From assembly GCF_016888515.1 (NCBI RefSeq), contig NZ_JAFEJK010000002.1, positions 67,868 through 131,867 on the forward strand: a stretch of 64,000 bases of DNA, in the 5' to 3' direction. The notes beneath the pieces are model-generated. The model searched no databases. It had not been told where the DNA came from and saw only the letters and a list, made by a program, of their open reading frames with translations. Made by a program: the position numbers and the translations under genes. The DNA comes from Shimia biformata. GTDB taxonomy: Bacteria > Pseudomonadota > Alphaproteobacteria > Rhodobacterales > Rhodobacteraceae. Shown piece after piece: positions 7,237 to 15,003 of the stretch; position 1 is the stretch's first letter, and each line of letters starts with the position of its first letter.

Positions 7237-9054
7237 CTAGATCGTAATCGTGCCCGGATCGGCGTCGTCGTATAGTCGCTCCAGCAGATCCTTTCGGCGG
7301 GTCAGCACCTTGCGGAAGTTGAGGTTGCCCTTGGCCGTCATCTCGCCCTCGGGCATCGAGGCCGGTTCGCTGAGGATGATCGCCCGGCTGATCAGGGTCG
7401 ATGACCCCGCGTTGTCGCGGGCGCGTTCCGCCAATCTGCGGTGAATTTCGCAGCGCAGCATCCTGCCCGTCATCGCGCCGTCCTTGTCGTCCGTCTCGAA
7501 ACCCTGCGCGTCAAGTTCCCCAAGGTTGGGGAAGATCATCACGCCGATCTGGTCGCGGTCGGCCCCTGTAATCACCACGTCCGAGGCAAGAGGCGCGAGA
7601 CAGGTCAGCATGTCCATCCGCAACTGCGCTGCCCGAACCCAGGTGCCAGTGAGCAGCTTGAAATCCTCGGAAATGCGCCCGTCAAACGCCATCCCCTTGT
7701 CGATGTCATCCGGGTCGACCAGCCGCATTGCGTCGCCGGTGATAAAGAACCCCTCGTCGTCAAACGCCTCGGCGGTCTTGTCCGGGGCCTTGAAATAACC
7801 GGGCATCAGGTTCGGCCCTTTGGCGCGGACCTCGAACCGGTTGTCATCATCCGGGATCAGCTTCAGGGTCACGCCCCCCAACGGCACCCCCACCACGCCC
7901 GGCCGGTCAATCGGTTCATGTTGCAGCATCAGTGCAGGTGCCGACTCGGTCAGACCCCAGGACGAGGTCATCAACGGGATCTCTCCCTTCACCTCAAGCG
8001 CCATCTCCTCCAGCCCGCGCCAGACCTCCATCGGCAGCGACGCGCCAGCATAGAAGATCATGTCGAGATCGGCAAAGAAGGCCTGTCGCAGCTTTGCGTC
8101 CCTGCGCATCGCGTCCAGCAGCATCGCCCAGCCGACCGGGACGTTGAAGGCAAGCGTTCCGGTCATCATCGACAGGTTCTCGACAGTGCGGTCGAACAGG
8201 CCCTTCACCGGCTTGCCGTCGTCAATATAGAAACTGCCGCCATTCGCCAGCATCATGTTGAAATTATGCGACCCGCCAAAGACGTGGTTCCATGGCAGCC
8301 AGTCAACGACCCGCGGCGGGTGTTCGCGCAGGATCGGCAGCGCGTCGGCCATCTGGGTCTGGTTCACGCACATCATGGCTTGCGTGGTCATCACCCCCTT
8401 GGGCGCCGAGGTCGAGCCGCTGGTCATCAGGATTTTGGCCACCGTATCGGGGCCGACCTGCGCAAAAGCCGCGTCGACGTCGACACCCCCATCCCCTTTC
8501 AGAAGGTCGGCAAAGGGCGTGACATTGGCGTTCTGGCCGGGGCGGGTGGCGACGATCTCGATCCCGCTCAGCGCATCCAGCGCCAGCGCCTCGGCATATT
8601 GGTCGGCATCGACCACATAGGCCATGGTCGGCCCGACCAGGTCGATCGCGTGGCGCAGGCGGCCATGGGCGCCGTGGATCAGGGAATATTGTTCGGCCAC
8701 GGGCGCAGTCGGGACGCCGACATATTGCGCCGCGAGAGTCAGAAGGGCGTGATCGACCCCATTGCCCGACATGATGATGATCGGCGTCTGTGGCCCCATG
8801 CCGCGCGCCAGAAGGGATGCAGCAATTGCGCGCACCTGGTCCAGAGTCGCAAGAAAACTTTCGCTCCGCCAACCCGCACCGCTACGTTCGGCGATGAAGG
8901 TGGTTTGCGGCGTCTTCTCTGCCCATTGATGCAGCCAGTCGCCGGTTTTGCCAACAACCGCACCCAGCGGGTGGTTGGATCGCAACAGGACGGTGCCATC
9001 GGCCCGGTCCTCTCGGTTGACGGAATGTCGTTGAAAAAGCGATGCCCGTTTCAT
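7237..9054 (-). CDS. Feruloyl-CoA synthase-like acyl-CoA ligase
   Basis: An ATP-dependent acid:CoA ligase of the AMP-forming (ANL) superfamily, 605 residues. The P-loop-like motif MTSGSTSAPKG starts at residue 210. SSWGLTESAPALM and the FITGD motif are present, and a late lysine in EMTAKGNLNFRKVL fits the adenylation lysine. Length and pattern match feruloyl-CoA synthases, which activate ferulate, p-coumarate or related acids. It is the last gene of a four-gene operon and overlaps the MarR gene by four bases (ATGA), implying translational coupling. Feruloyl specificity is family inference; other phenylpropanoids or aryl acids are possible. Confidence 0.82.
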   Translation of the reverse strand: MKRASLFQRHSVNREDRADGTVLLRSNHPLGAVVGKTGDWLHQWAEKTPQTTFIAERSGAGWRSESFLATLDQVRAIAASLLARGMGPQTPIIIMSGNGVDHALLTLAAQYVGVPTAPVAEQYSLIHGAHGRLRHAIDLVGPTMAYVVDADQYAEALALDALSGIEIVATRPGQNANVTPFADLLKGDGGVDVDAAFAQVGPDTVAKILMTSGSTSAPKGVMTTQAMMCVNQTQMADALPILREHPPRVVDWLPWNHVFGGSHNFNMMLANGGSFYIDDGKPVKGLFDRTVENLSMMTGTLAFNVPVGWAMLLDAMRRDAKLRQAFFADLDMIFYAGASLPMEVWRGLEEMALEVKGEIPLMTSSWGLTESAPALMLQHEPIDRPGVVGVPLGGVTLKLIPDDDNRFEVRAKGPNLMPGYFKAPDKTAEAFDDEGFFITGDAMRLVDPDDIDKGMAFDGRISEDFKLLTGTWVRAAQLRMDMLTCLAPLASDVVITGADRDQIGVMIFPNLGELDAQGFETDDKDGAMTGRMLRCEIHRRLAERARDNAGSSTLISRAIILSEPASMPEGEMTAKGNLNFRKVLTRRKDLLERLYDDADPGTITI

Positions 9055-9536
9055 GCCCGGGATTTCCCGCTTTTTTCGATCTTGGACAGTGCCGCAACCA
9101 GCGTGGCGCGGGTGGCATCGTCCAGACCCGACAGCAGTGCCCGTTCATGCGCTTCAACCGCCGCCACAGCCCTTTTGCACAGCAATTGACCGGCCGGGGT
9201 CGCGGTCAGCGCATAGGCTCGCCGGTCGGTTGGCACCCGGTCGCGGCTGACCAATTCTCGTCCTTCAAGCTCGTCGAGGATGACAACGAGGTTGGGGCGT
9301 TCGATATCCATCGCGTCGGCCAGTTGCGACTGGCGCAGGCCGGGATTGTCGACGATCAGCACCAGCGCGCTATAGGTCAGCATGCGCAGCTCGAACGGTT
9401 GCAGGGTGCGGACCAGATCGGCCTGCACGACGTTGAATGCGCGTTTCATGTGATAGCCGACGAAGCCGCGCAGCGTAGCGTCGCTGACCATCAAGATGTC
9501 CGTCGTGGTTGCAGAGGTTTGGGCGGGTTTCTTCAT
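9051..9536 (-). CDS. MarR family transcriptional regulator
   Basis: A 161-residue winged-helix regulator. The helix-turn-helix region NPGLRQSQLADAMDIERPNLVVILDELEGRELV and the wing DRVPTDRRAYALTATPAG are plain. MarR proteins next to hydroxycinnamate CoA ligases (HcaR/CouR/FerR types) usually repress the operon and release DNA on binding the aryl-CoA thioester. Here the gene lies inside the operon, so it is likely autoregulated through the 27-bp inverted repeat at 11129. It lies 18 bases after the crotonase gene. Confidence 0.88.
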   Translation of the reverse strand: MKKPAQTSATTTDILMVSDATLRGFVGYHMKRAFNVVQADLVRTLQPFELRMLTYSALVLIVDNPGLRQSQLADAMDIERPNLVVILDELEGRELVSRDRVPTDRRAYALTATPAGQLLCKRAVAAVEAHERALLSGLDDATRATLVAALSKIEKSGKSRA

Positions 9537-9554
9537 GGGGTTTCCTCGCTTGGC

Positions 9555-10319
9555 TCAGCTGAATACCGGGGCGCGTTTTTCCAGAAAGGCGCGCAGCCCC
9601 TCTTCGGCATCCGGCGTGGTCTGTGACATGGCGGCGGCAAGGGATTCGACAAACAGCCCGTCGCCCTGCGACATATCGTTGATCCGCGCGATAGACTGGA
9701 TCATGAGGTAGTTCGACAGGGGCGCGTTGCGGGCGATCTTGCTCGCCAGTTTCCGAGCAAGTTCCAGTGCCTTGCCGTCATTCACCGCATAGTGCGCCAG
9801 CCCCAGCGTGACGCCCTCATCGGCGCCATACTTGCGACCCGTCAACATCATCTCGGTCATCCGGTCGGCGCCCAAAAGGCGGCCGACCCGTGCCGTTGCA
9901 CCGCCCCCGACGAAAATCCCGCGACGGCCTTCGGGCAGTTGGAAGATGGTCGATTCCTCGGCGATACGGACATGGGTGGCCGCGGCCAGTTCCATACCGC
10001 CGCCGATCACCGCCCCGAACATTGCTGAGACGACCGCCAGCCCGCCGAACTGGATCTTGTCCATGACCCGATGCCAGGCGCGTGAATGGTACAGGTTTTC
10101 TTCGGGCGACCGATGCACATGTTCCGACAGGTCCAGACCCGAGCAGAAATGCCCCTCGGTGCCAGTCAGGATCACCACGCGGACACTCTCTGGCGGGGCC
10201 GAGAAAAAGGCGTCAATTGCCTCAAGAAGTGCTTCGCACATGGCGTTGCGTTTGCCGGGGCGGGTCATGGTCAGGGTGGCGATGCGGTCTTCGATCTCGA
10301 TTTTCAGCATGTCAGACAT
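9555..10319 (-). CDS. Enoyl-CoA hydratase/isomerase (crotonase) family protein
   Basis: A 254-residue crotonase. The oxyanion-hole patterns FCSGLDLSEH (about residue 58) and MFGAVIGGGMELA (about residue 100) are present, and the glutamate of LPEGRRGI fits the catalytic acid. Crotonases hydrate enoyl-CoA thioesters; in hydroxycinnamate pathways a relative also cleaves to the aldehyde and acetyl-CoA. Because a hydroxyacyl-CoA dehydrogenase-like SDR precedes it in the same operon, simple hydration followed by oxidation is more likely here than retro-aldol cleavage. That is inference. It is 14 bases after the SDR gene. Confidence 0.85.
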   Translation of the reverse strand: MSDMLKIEIEDRIATLTMTRPGKRNAMCEALLEAIDAFFSAPPESVRVVILTGTEGHFCSGLDLSEHVHRSPEENLYHSRAWHRVMDKIQFGGLAVVSAMFGAVIGGGMELAAATHVRIAEESTIFQLPEGRRGIFVGGGATARVGRLLGADRMTEMMLTGRKYGADEGVTLGLAHYAVNDGKALELARKLASKIARNAPLSNYLMIQSIARINDMSQGDGLFVESLAAAMSQTTPDAEEGLRAFLEKRAPVFS

Positions 10320-10333
10320 GGTCGGTCTCTCTT

Positions 10334-11101
10334 TCAGCGCGGGGGCAGGCGGACGGCACCATCCAGCCGGATTGTGGTGCCGTTCAGAAACGGGTTCTCG
10401 ACGATATGCTGGGCAAGCGCGGCATATTCATCCGCCTCGCCGAGCCGTGGCGGGAAGGGGATGTTCGCGGTGATCTTGGCCGCGATTTCTTCCGGCAGCC
10501 CTTCCATCATCGGGGTGTGGAACAGGCCCGGCGCGATGGCCATGACGCGGATCCCTGTCTGGGCAAATTCGCGCGCGGCAGGCAGACACATCGAGGCAAT
10601 CGCACCTTTGGACGCGGCATAGGCCGCCTGTCCCAATTGCCCGTCCTGCCAGGCGACCGAGGCAGTGTTGATCACGACACCGCGTTCACCGGCATCCTCG
10701 TCCGGGGTCAGCGTGGCCATGCGCGCCGCAGCGTGGCTCATGACGTTGTAGGTGCCAAACAGGTTTACGCGCAGGGTCTTTTCAAACACGTCAAACGACA
10801 GTTTCCCCTCGCGCCCGACTATCCGTGCTGCCATGCCGATCCCGGCGCAGTTCACCACGATCATCGGGGCACTGCCAAAATGTTGTTCAACCGCGTCAAA
10901 GGCCGCGCCAACCGCGTCTGCGTCGCCGACATCGGCCTGAACCGCAAATCCGTCAACCTCGGCGGCTACGGCCCTGGCGCCCTCAAGGTTGAAGTCCAGC
11001 ACTGCAACTTTGGCTCCTTCGCGCGCCAACCGGCGTGCGGTCGCCGCTCCCAATCCGCTTGCCCCGCCAGAGACAAGCGCGACTTTCCCCGCGATCTTCA
11101 T
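10334..11101 (-). CDS. SDR family 3-hydroxyacyl-CoA dehydrogenase (type II-like)
   Basis: A 255-residue short-chain dehydrogenase and first gene of the operon. The cofactor motif is SGGASGLGAATA near residue 10, followed by NCAGIG and the catalytic YAASK. The sequence pattern (SFDVFEKTLRVNLFGTYNV, VVINTASVAWQDGQ, FPPRLGEADEYA) matches type II 3-hydroxyacyl-CoA dehydrogenases (HSD10-like). It would oxidise a 3-hydroxyacyl-CoA made by the crotonase downstream. NAD use is suggested by the aspartate in VAVLDFN. The MarR-type operator lies 28-54 bases upstream of its ATG. Confidence 0.85.
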   Translation of the reverse strand: MKIAGKVALVSGGASGLGAATARRLAREGAKVAVLDFNLEGARAVAAEVDGFAVQADVGDADAVGAAFDAVEQHFGSAPMIVVNCAGIGMAARIVGREGKLSFDVFEKTLRVNLFGTYNVMSHAAARMATLTPDEDAGERGVVINTASVAWQDGQLGQAAYAASKGAIASMCLPAAREFAQTGIRVMAIAPGLFHTPMMEGLPEEIAAKITANIPFPPRLGEADEYAALAQHIVENPFLNGTTIRLDGAVRLPPR

Positions 11102-11128
11102 TTGATCGATCTCCCTTAGGTATGCGTA

Positions 11129-11155
11129 TTAATAGTTATTTCACATAACCATTAA
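11129..11155. promoter_or_regulatory. MarR operator candidate (27-bp inverted repeat)
   Basis: Eleven-base arms TTAATAGTTAT and ATAACCATTAA agree at 10 of 11 positions across a 5-base centre TTCAC. It lies just upstream of the SDR-crotonase-MarR-ligase operon and is AT-rich in a GC-rich setting. Arm length and spacing suit a MarR dimer. Confidence 0.7.
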
Positions 11156-11215
11156 GGCAAACCCGGAAAAATGCAACATTCATCTTTCCAGGAGATTGGG
11201 CAGCAGAGGCCGCGG

Positions 11216-11524
11216 TCAGAGGAAATCGTCGCGGCGCGGGGTGAAGCAGTCAATCAGCTCTCCGCTTTCAAGGCAGGTACAGCCATGTTCCGCCCCCGAG
11301 GGGATGACCAGGCTGTCTCCGGGCCCAAGGTCATGGGTGTCGTCGCCGCAGAAAAACTGAAACCGGCCGGATTTCACGTAAGTCGACTGCACATGCGGAT
11401 GGCTGTGACGATAGCCCTGTGCGCCATTTTCGAATTTGAACGACACCACCATAAGGTCGGCATGATCGGCAAGAACCTGGCGCGTGACACCGGGATCGGC
11501 GGCGACGGCTGGAAAATCGGACAT
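11216..11524 (-). CDS. kdgF: KdgF-like cupin (unsaturated uronate converting protein)
   Basis: A single-domain cupin of 102 residues. The metal-binding pattern YRHSHPHVQSTYVKSGRF matches the KdgF family, where two to three histidines and a glutamine bind the metal, and the second motif GDSLVIPSGAEHGC gives another histidine. KdgF speeds conversion of 4,5-unsaturated uronates from pectin or alginate to linear ketouronates. Start ATG 11524 follows AAGGA at good spacing; the longer frame has no family support. It is 40 bases after the GntR gene and divergent from an SDR and TRAP transporter, which fits uronate use. The exact sugar is inferred. Confidence 0.78.
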   Translation of the reverse strand: MSDFPAVAADPGVTRQVLADHADLMVVSFKFENGAQGYRHSHPHVQSTYVKSGRFQFFCGDDTHDLGPGDSLVIPSGAEHGCTCLESGELIDCFTPRRDDFL

Positions 11525-11564
11525 GATGAAATTCCTTGTGAATGAGTGCGGCGTCTTGGCCGGA

Positions 11565-12245
11565 TTATTCAAAGTACTCCGCGTGTTTGCGGGCGACATC
11601 GTCGATGGTGTCGTCAAGCCGGCTGAGGTGTTTTCGCGCCACACGGGTCGCTTCTGCAGCATCATGGCGGATCAGCGCCTCGGCAATTCGGGTATGATCG
11701 TCAAGCAGCGATTCGACCTCGTGATCGCGCCCCAGGCTCAGAACGCACATGCGGTCGACCTTCTGCTTGCATTGCTCGATGGTCTCGAATGCCAGCGGAT
11801 GCCCGGACAGAGCGCAAATCTCCCGGTGGTATTCATAGTCGAAACGGTGGAAGCTTGCGTGGTCGCCGGCGTCGATCGACGTCCTTTGACCGGCCAGATT
11901 GACGGCCAGAGCGTCGGCCTTGGCCTTGTCCCAGACCGCGCAGGCGCTGTGCAGAACCTCAAGCTCAACCGCAAGCCGGACAAACCGGGCGTGGGCGATC
12001 CGTTCCAGCGAAAATCCCCGAACTTCGGTCGCGCGTTGAGGGCGAATCAGCAACAGGTCCAGATTGGCAAGCCGAACAAAAGCGTCACGCACAGGTTGTC
12101 GCGAGACTCCGAATTGCTTGGCCACTTCGACCTCCGACAGCTTTGTGCCCGGCAGCATCCTGAGCGACACAATCTCGTCGCGCAGTTGTTCAAAGACAAT
12201 GTCGGTGGTGGTCCGCCGCTCAATGATCTCAGAGAGTTCCCGCAT
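11565..12245 (-). CDS. GntR family regulator (FCD domain)
   Basis: A 226-residue FadR-subfamily regulator. The N-terminal winged helix (about residues 10-70) contains LSEVEVAKQFGVSRQPVRDAFVRL. The all-helical FCD ligand domain has FHRFDYEYHREIC and later histidines (DDHTRIAEA, ARKHLSRL) that normally bind a metal and an acid ligand. ATG 12245 has AGAAGG at the right distance; an alternative ATG at 12269 lacks a site. It is divergent from the SDR-TRAP operon and precedes kdgF, so it probably controls both in response to a uronate or its keto-deoxy product. Confidence 0.85.
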   Translation of the reverse strand: MRELSEIIERRTTTDIVFEQLRDEIVSLRMLPGTKLSEVEVAKQFGVSRQPVRDAFVRLANLDLLLIRPQRATEVRGFSLERIAHARFVRLAVELEVLHSACAVWDKAKADALAVNLAGQRTSIDAGDHASFHRFDYEYHREICALSGHPLAFETIEQCKQKVDRMCVLSLGRDHEVESLLDDHTRIAEALIRHDAAEATRVARKHLSRLDDTIDDVARKHAEYFE

Positions 12246-12592
12246 GTATAGCCTTCTCTTTTCCACCATTTAGACCGAACCCGGAACGGGTGCAAATCTT
12301 GCATCTTGTCGCGCAATCCCGCCGGGCGCTTGGTCCGGGTTTCCGGGCGGCGGTATCGATCAGTTCGATTCTGTCTTGACATAGCTAACATACTAGTTGT
12401 CTAAAATGCTAGCAAGTCAGTAATGGCGCTGCAGATTCCTTTTCGGGTCAAACGGCCTGTCGGAAGAACAAGACACAGAATGCTGGGGGGCATTCGGCCA
12501 CGGCACGAAAAAACGCCCCCCTGACGAACGCAAAACAGGTGCCGGGACCGGTCGCGCAACAGGTCCGCCAAGCACCGAAGGAGGAACACGGA
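12246..12592. promoter_or_regulatory. Divergent intergenic region with SDR-TRAP promoter, operator candidate and leader hairpin
   Basis: A TTGACA -35 box lies at 12376-12381 with TCTAAA 18 bases later (12400-12405). An inverted repeat GCTAACAT (12384-12391) / ATGCTAGC (12406-12413), 7 of 8 matched, brackets the -10 and is the likely GntR site. A GGGGGGC (12485) / GCCCCCC (12515) stem lies in the leader. No coding gene is supported in this stretch. Confidence 0.6.
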
Positions 12593-13360
12593 ATGAACCA
12601 AGCGGAAGCCAGCCCCCTGTCCGGGAGGGTCGCAATTGTAACGGGCGGCGGGCGTGACATCGGTCGTGCCTGTGTCATGCGGCTGGCCCAGGCAGGCGCC
12701 GCGGTCGCCATCAACTATCACAGCTCGTCCCAGGGCGCAGACAGCGCCGTGGCCGAGATCAGGGCCGCCGGTGGCCGCGCGATTGCGCTTCAAGGCGACA
12801 TGACCAACGGCGATGACGTGGCCGCGCTGGTGTCCGAGACGACCAAGGCCTTTGGCGACAAGATCGACATCCTGGTCCATGTCACCGGCGGGCTCGTGGC
12901 GCGCAAGACAATGGCCGAGATGGATATCGACCACTGGAACCGCGTCATGGACCTGAACGCCACCTCATTCTACCGCGCTGTAAAGGCGGTGCTGCCGCAG
13001 ATGTCCGCCGGTGGTGCGATTGTCGGTCTGGCAAGCCAGGCCGGGCGTGATGGCGGCGGTGCGGGGGCGGTGGCCTATGCTGCGTCCAAGGGCGCGGTGA
13101 TGACGATGACACGTGGTCTGGCCAAGGAACTGGGGCCGGATATCCGCGTCAACTCGGTCTGCCCCGGCATGATCGACACGGACTTCCACAACACCTTCTC
13201 GAAACCCGAAGTGCGCAGCCACGTGGCGAACATCACCCCTCTCAAACGTGAGGGCTCGTCCGAGGATGTCGCGAACCTGGTCACCTATCTGGCTTCGGAT
13301 GAGTCGGCATTCATCACAGGCGCCAATATCGACATCAATGGCGGTCTGCTCTTTTCCTGA
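12593..13360 (+). CDS. SDR oxidoreductase, DEH reductase-like
   Basis: A 255-residue short-chain dehydrogenase. The cofactor motif [12 protein letters not shown] is near residue 18 and the catalytic YAASKGAVM near 162. The segment [13 protein letters not shown] followed by [16 protein letters not shown] resembles the alginate-pathway reductases that turn 4-deoxy-L-erythro-5-hexoseulose uronate (DEH) into 2-keto-3-deoxygluconate. It is the first gene before a TRAP transporter and divergent from GntR and kdgF, a consistent setting. The resemblance is from memory of the family, so 2-dehydro-3-deoxygluconate 5-dehydrogenase (KduD) remains an alternative. Strong ribosome site GGAGGA. Confidence 0.72.
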   Translation: MNQAEASPLSGRVAIVTGGGRDIGRACVMRLAQAGAAVAINYHSSSQGADSAVAEIRAAGGRAIALQGDMTNGDDVAALVSETTKAFGDKIDILVHVTGGLVARKTMAEMDIDHWNRVMDLNATSFYRAVKAVLPQMSAGGAIVGLASQAGRDGGGAGAVAYAASKGAVMTMTRGLAKELGPDIRVNSVCPGMIDTDFHNTFSKPEVRSHVANITPLKREGSSEDVANLVTYLASDESAFITGANIDINGGLLFS

Positions 13361-13414
13361 CCGGTCCCCGGCGCAGGAATTACTTCAACTGGTCAAAACC
13401 TTAGGGAGGAACTC

Positions 13415-14395
13415 ATGTACCAGAAACTTTCAAAAACCCTTCTTGGCGCGGTCGCCGCGCTGTCGGTCATGGGCGGCGCGGCCGCGGCCGAGAACTGGCG
13501 GGCCTGGAACATCCACAGCGATGGCCACCCCAACACCCCGGCAATGGACCGGTTCTCGGAACTGGTGAACGAAAAGACCGGCGGCGACGTCACGATCGAG
13601 GTCTTCCACGGCGGCGTTCTGGGCACCCAGCCCGACGCGCTGGAGCAGGTCCGCATCGGTGCGATCGAGGTCGGCAACTTCAGCCTGGGTCCGATCGGCC
13701 CGATGGTGGCCGAGGCGAACCTTGTCTCGCTGCCCTTCATCTTCAAAAACGTGCCGCACATGTTCCGCGTGATGGAAGGTGAAGCAGGTCAGATCGTTGC
13801 GGGCGCGATGGCCGATGCCGGGCTTCTGCCGCTGGCATGGTTCGACGCTGGCGCGCGTTCGTTCTATGCGCAGAAAGCGATCCACACGCCCGACGATGTT
13901 GCCGGGCTGAAGATCCGCGTGATGAACAACGATCTTTACACCGCGATGATCTCGGCCATGGGCGGCAACCCTTCGCCGATGGCCTTCTCGGAAGTGCAGC
14001 AGGCGCTGAAAACCGGCGTTGTTGATGGTGCGGAAAACAACTTCCCGTCCTTCAAGAACGTCGGCCACTACGAGGTCACCACCGACTATTCGCTGTCGGA
14101 ACACCTGATCATCCCGGAATGCATCTGCGTCAACACCGCCAAGTTCAACGCGCTGTCGCCCGAGCTGCAAGAGGCCGTGCGCAGTGCCGCGCAAGAGGCC
14201 GCTCTGTATCAGCGTGAACTGTGGGCGGTTCAGTCCGAGCAGGCGCGCAAGGATGTGGAGGCCGCAGGCGTGACCGTGACCGAGATCGCCGACAAAGCTC
14301 CGTTCCAGAACGCGATGGGCAAGGTCTACGAGGACTATCTCGCCGCGAACCCGAACATGCGGACGCTGGTGGAACTCGCGCAAGCGACCGAGTGA
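13415..14395 (+). CDS. dctP: TRAP transporter substrate-binding protein (DctP family)
   Basis: A periplasmic binding protein of 326 residues with a signal peptide (MYQKLSKTLLGAVAALSVMG, cleavage after AAAA near residue 26). DctP features include the arginine of GLKIRVMNND that pairs with a carboxylate ligand, and the GVVDGAENNF segment. It would deliver an acidic sugar to the DctQM membrane pair that follows. An intercistronic hairpin at 14413 separates it from dctQ. The uronate-type neighbours suggest an unsaturated or keto-deoxy uronate ligand. Confidence 0.9.
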   Translation: MYQKLSKTLLGAVAALSVMGGAAAAENWRAWNIHSDGHPNTPAMDRFSELVNEKTGGDVTIEVFHGGVLGTQPDALEQVRIGAIEVGNFSLGPIGPMVAEANLVSLPFIFKNVPHMFRVMEGEAGQIVAGAMADAGLLPLAWFDAGARSFYAQKAIHTPDDVAGLKIRVMNNDLYTAMISAMGGNPSPMAFSEVQQALKTGVVDGAENNFPSFKNVGHYEVTTDYSLSEHLIIPECICVNTAKFNALSPELQEAVRSAAQEAALYQRELWAVQSEQARKDVEAAGVTVTEIADKAPFQNAMGKVYEDYLAANPNMRTLVELAQATE

Positions 14396-14412
14396 CACTG
14401 ACAATGTCAACA

Positions 14413-14443
14413 GACGCCCGGGCCGAAACGACGTCCGGGCGTC
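14413..14443 (+). other. Intercistronic stem-loop after dctP
   Basis: Stem GACGCCCGG / CCGGGCGTC (9 bp, perfect), loop of 13 bases, no T tract. It follows the binding protein gene directly and may protect its mRNA or limit read-through to dctQM. Confidence 0.7.
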
Positions 14444-14466
14444 ATTGAATGGGGGAGGGGCATTAG

Positions 14467-14994
14467 ATGGACACATCGCCCAAACGGGATGGGTTCCTTG
14501 GCCGGATGGACCGGTTTTTTGAATTCCTGTGCCGGATCAGCCTGATCCTGTCGGGTACAGCGCTTGTCATTATGACCGCGATCTTCGCCTGGCTGGTTTT
14601 TGGCCGCTACGTGTTGAACGACACGCCGACCTGGGTCGAGCAGGTCTCGCTTCTGCTGGTCATGGTGATCGCGTTTTTCGGGGCTGCGGTCGGGGTGCAG
14701 CAGCACACGCATCTGTCCGTGGTGCTTTTCAGAACTGCGGTGCCAACGAAGGTGCGCACCGTCTTTGTCTTTATCACCGACATCCTGATGGGCGGGTTCG
14801 GCTTCATGATGTTCTGGTATGGCTGGGAACTGACCCAGTTCAAATGGAAATCCGCCATCCCGCTTCTGAAATGGCCCGAGGGCCTGCGTTCCCTGCCGCT
14901 GACCATCTGCGGCGCTCTGATTTTCCTCTTTTCCGTCGGCCACCTGATCCGGCTTTTCCTTGGCAAGGACGAGCGTCAGGACAGCATAGAATAG
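14467..14994 (+). CDS. dctQ: TRAP transporter small permease (DctQ family)
   Basis: A 175-residue protein with four predicted membrane helices (about residues 22-45, 58-78, 97-120 and 138-158), as in DctQ. It forms the small subunit of the TRAP importer with DctM. The ATG at 14467 follows GGGGAGGGG. The next gene starts nine bases after its stop, so the two are co-transcribed. It carries no separate catalytic motif. Confidence 0.88.
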   Translation: MDTSPKRDGFLGRMDRFFEFLCRISLILSGTALVIMTAIFAWLVFGRYVLNDTPTWVEQVSLLLVMVIAFFGAAVGVQQHTHLSVVLFRTAVPTKVRTVFVFITDILMGGFGFMMFWYGWELTQFKWKSAIPLLKWPEGLRSLPLTICGALIFLFSVGHLIRLFLGKDERQDSIE

Positions 14995-15003
14995 AAGGCG
15001 ACT

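Noticed and set aside
7441-9189. 582-codon plus-strand frame opposite the CoA ligase
   Set aside because: His/Arg/Gly-rich shadow with no start signal; the minus strand carries the ligase motifs.
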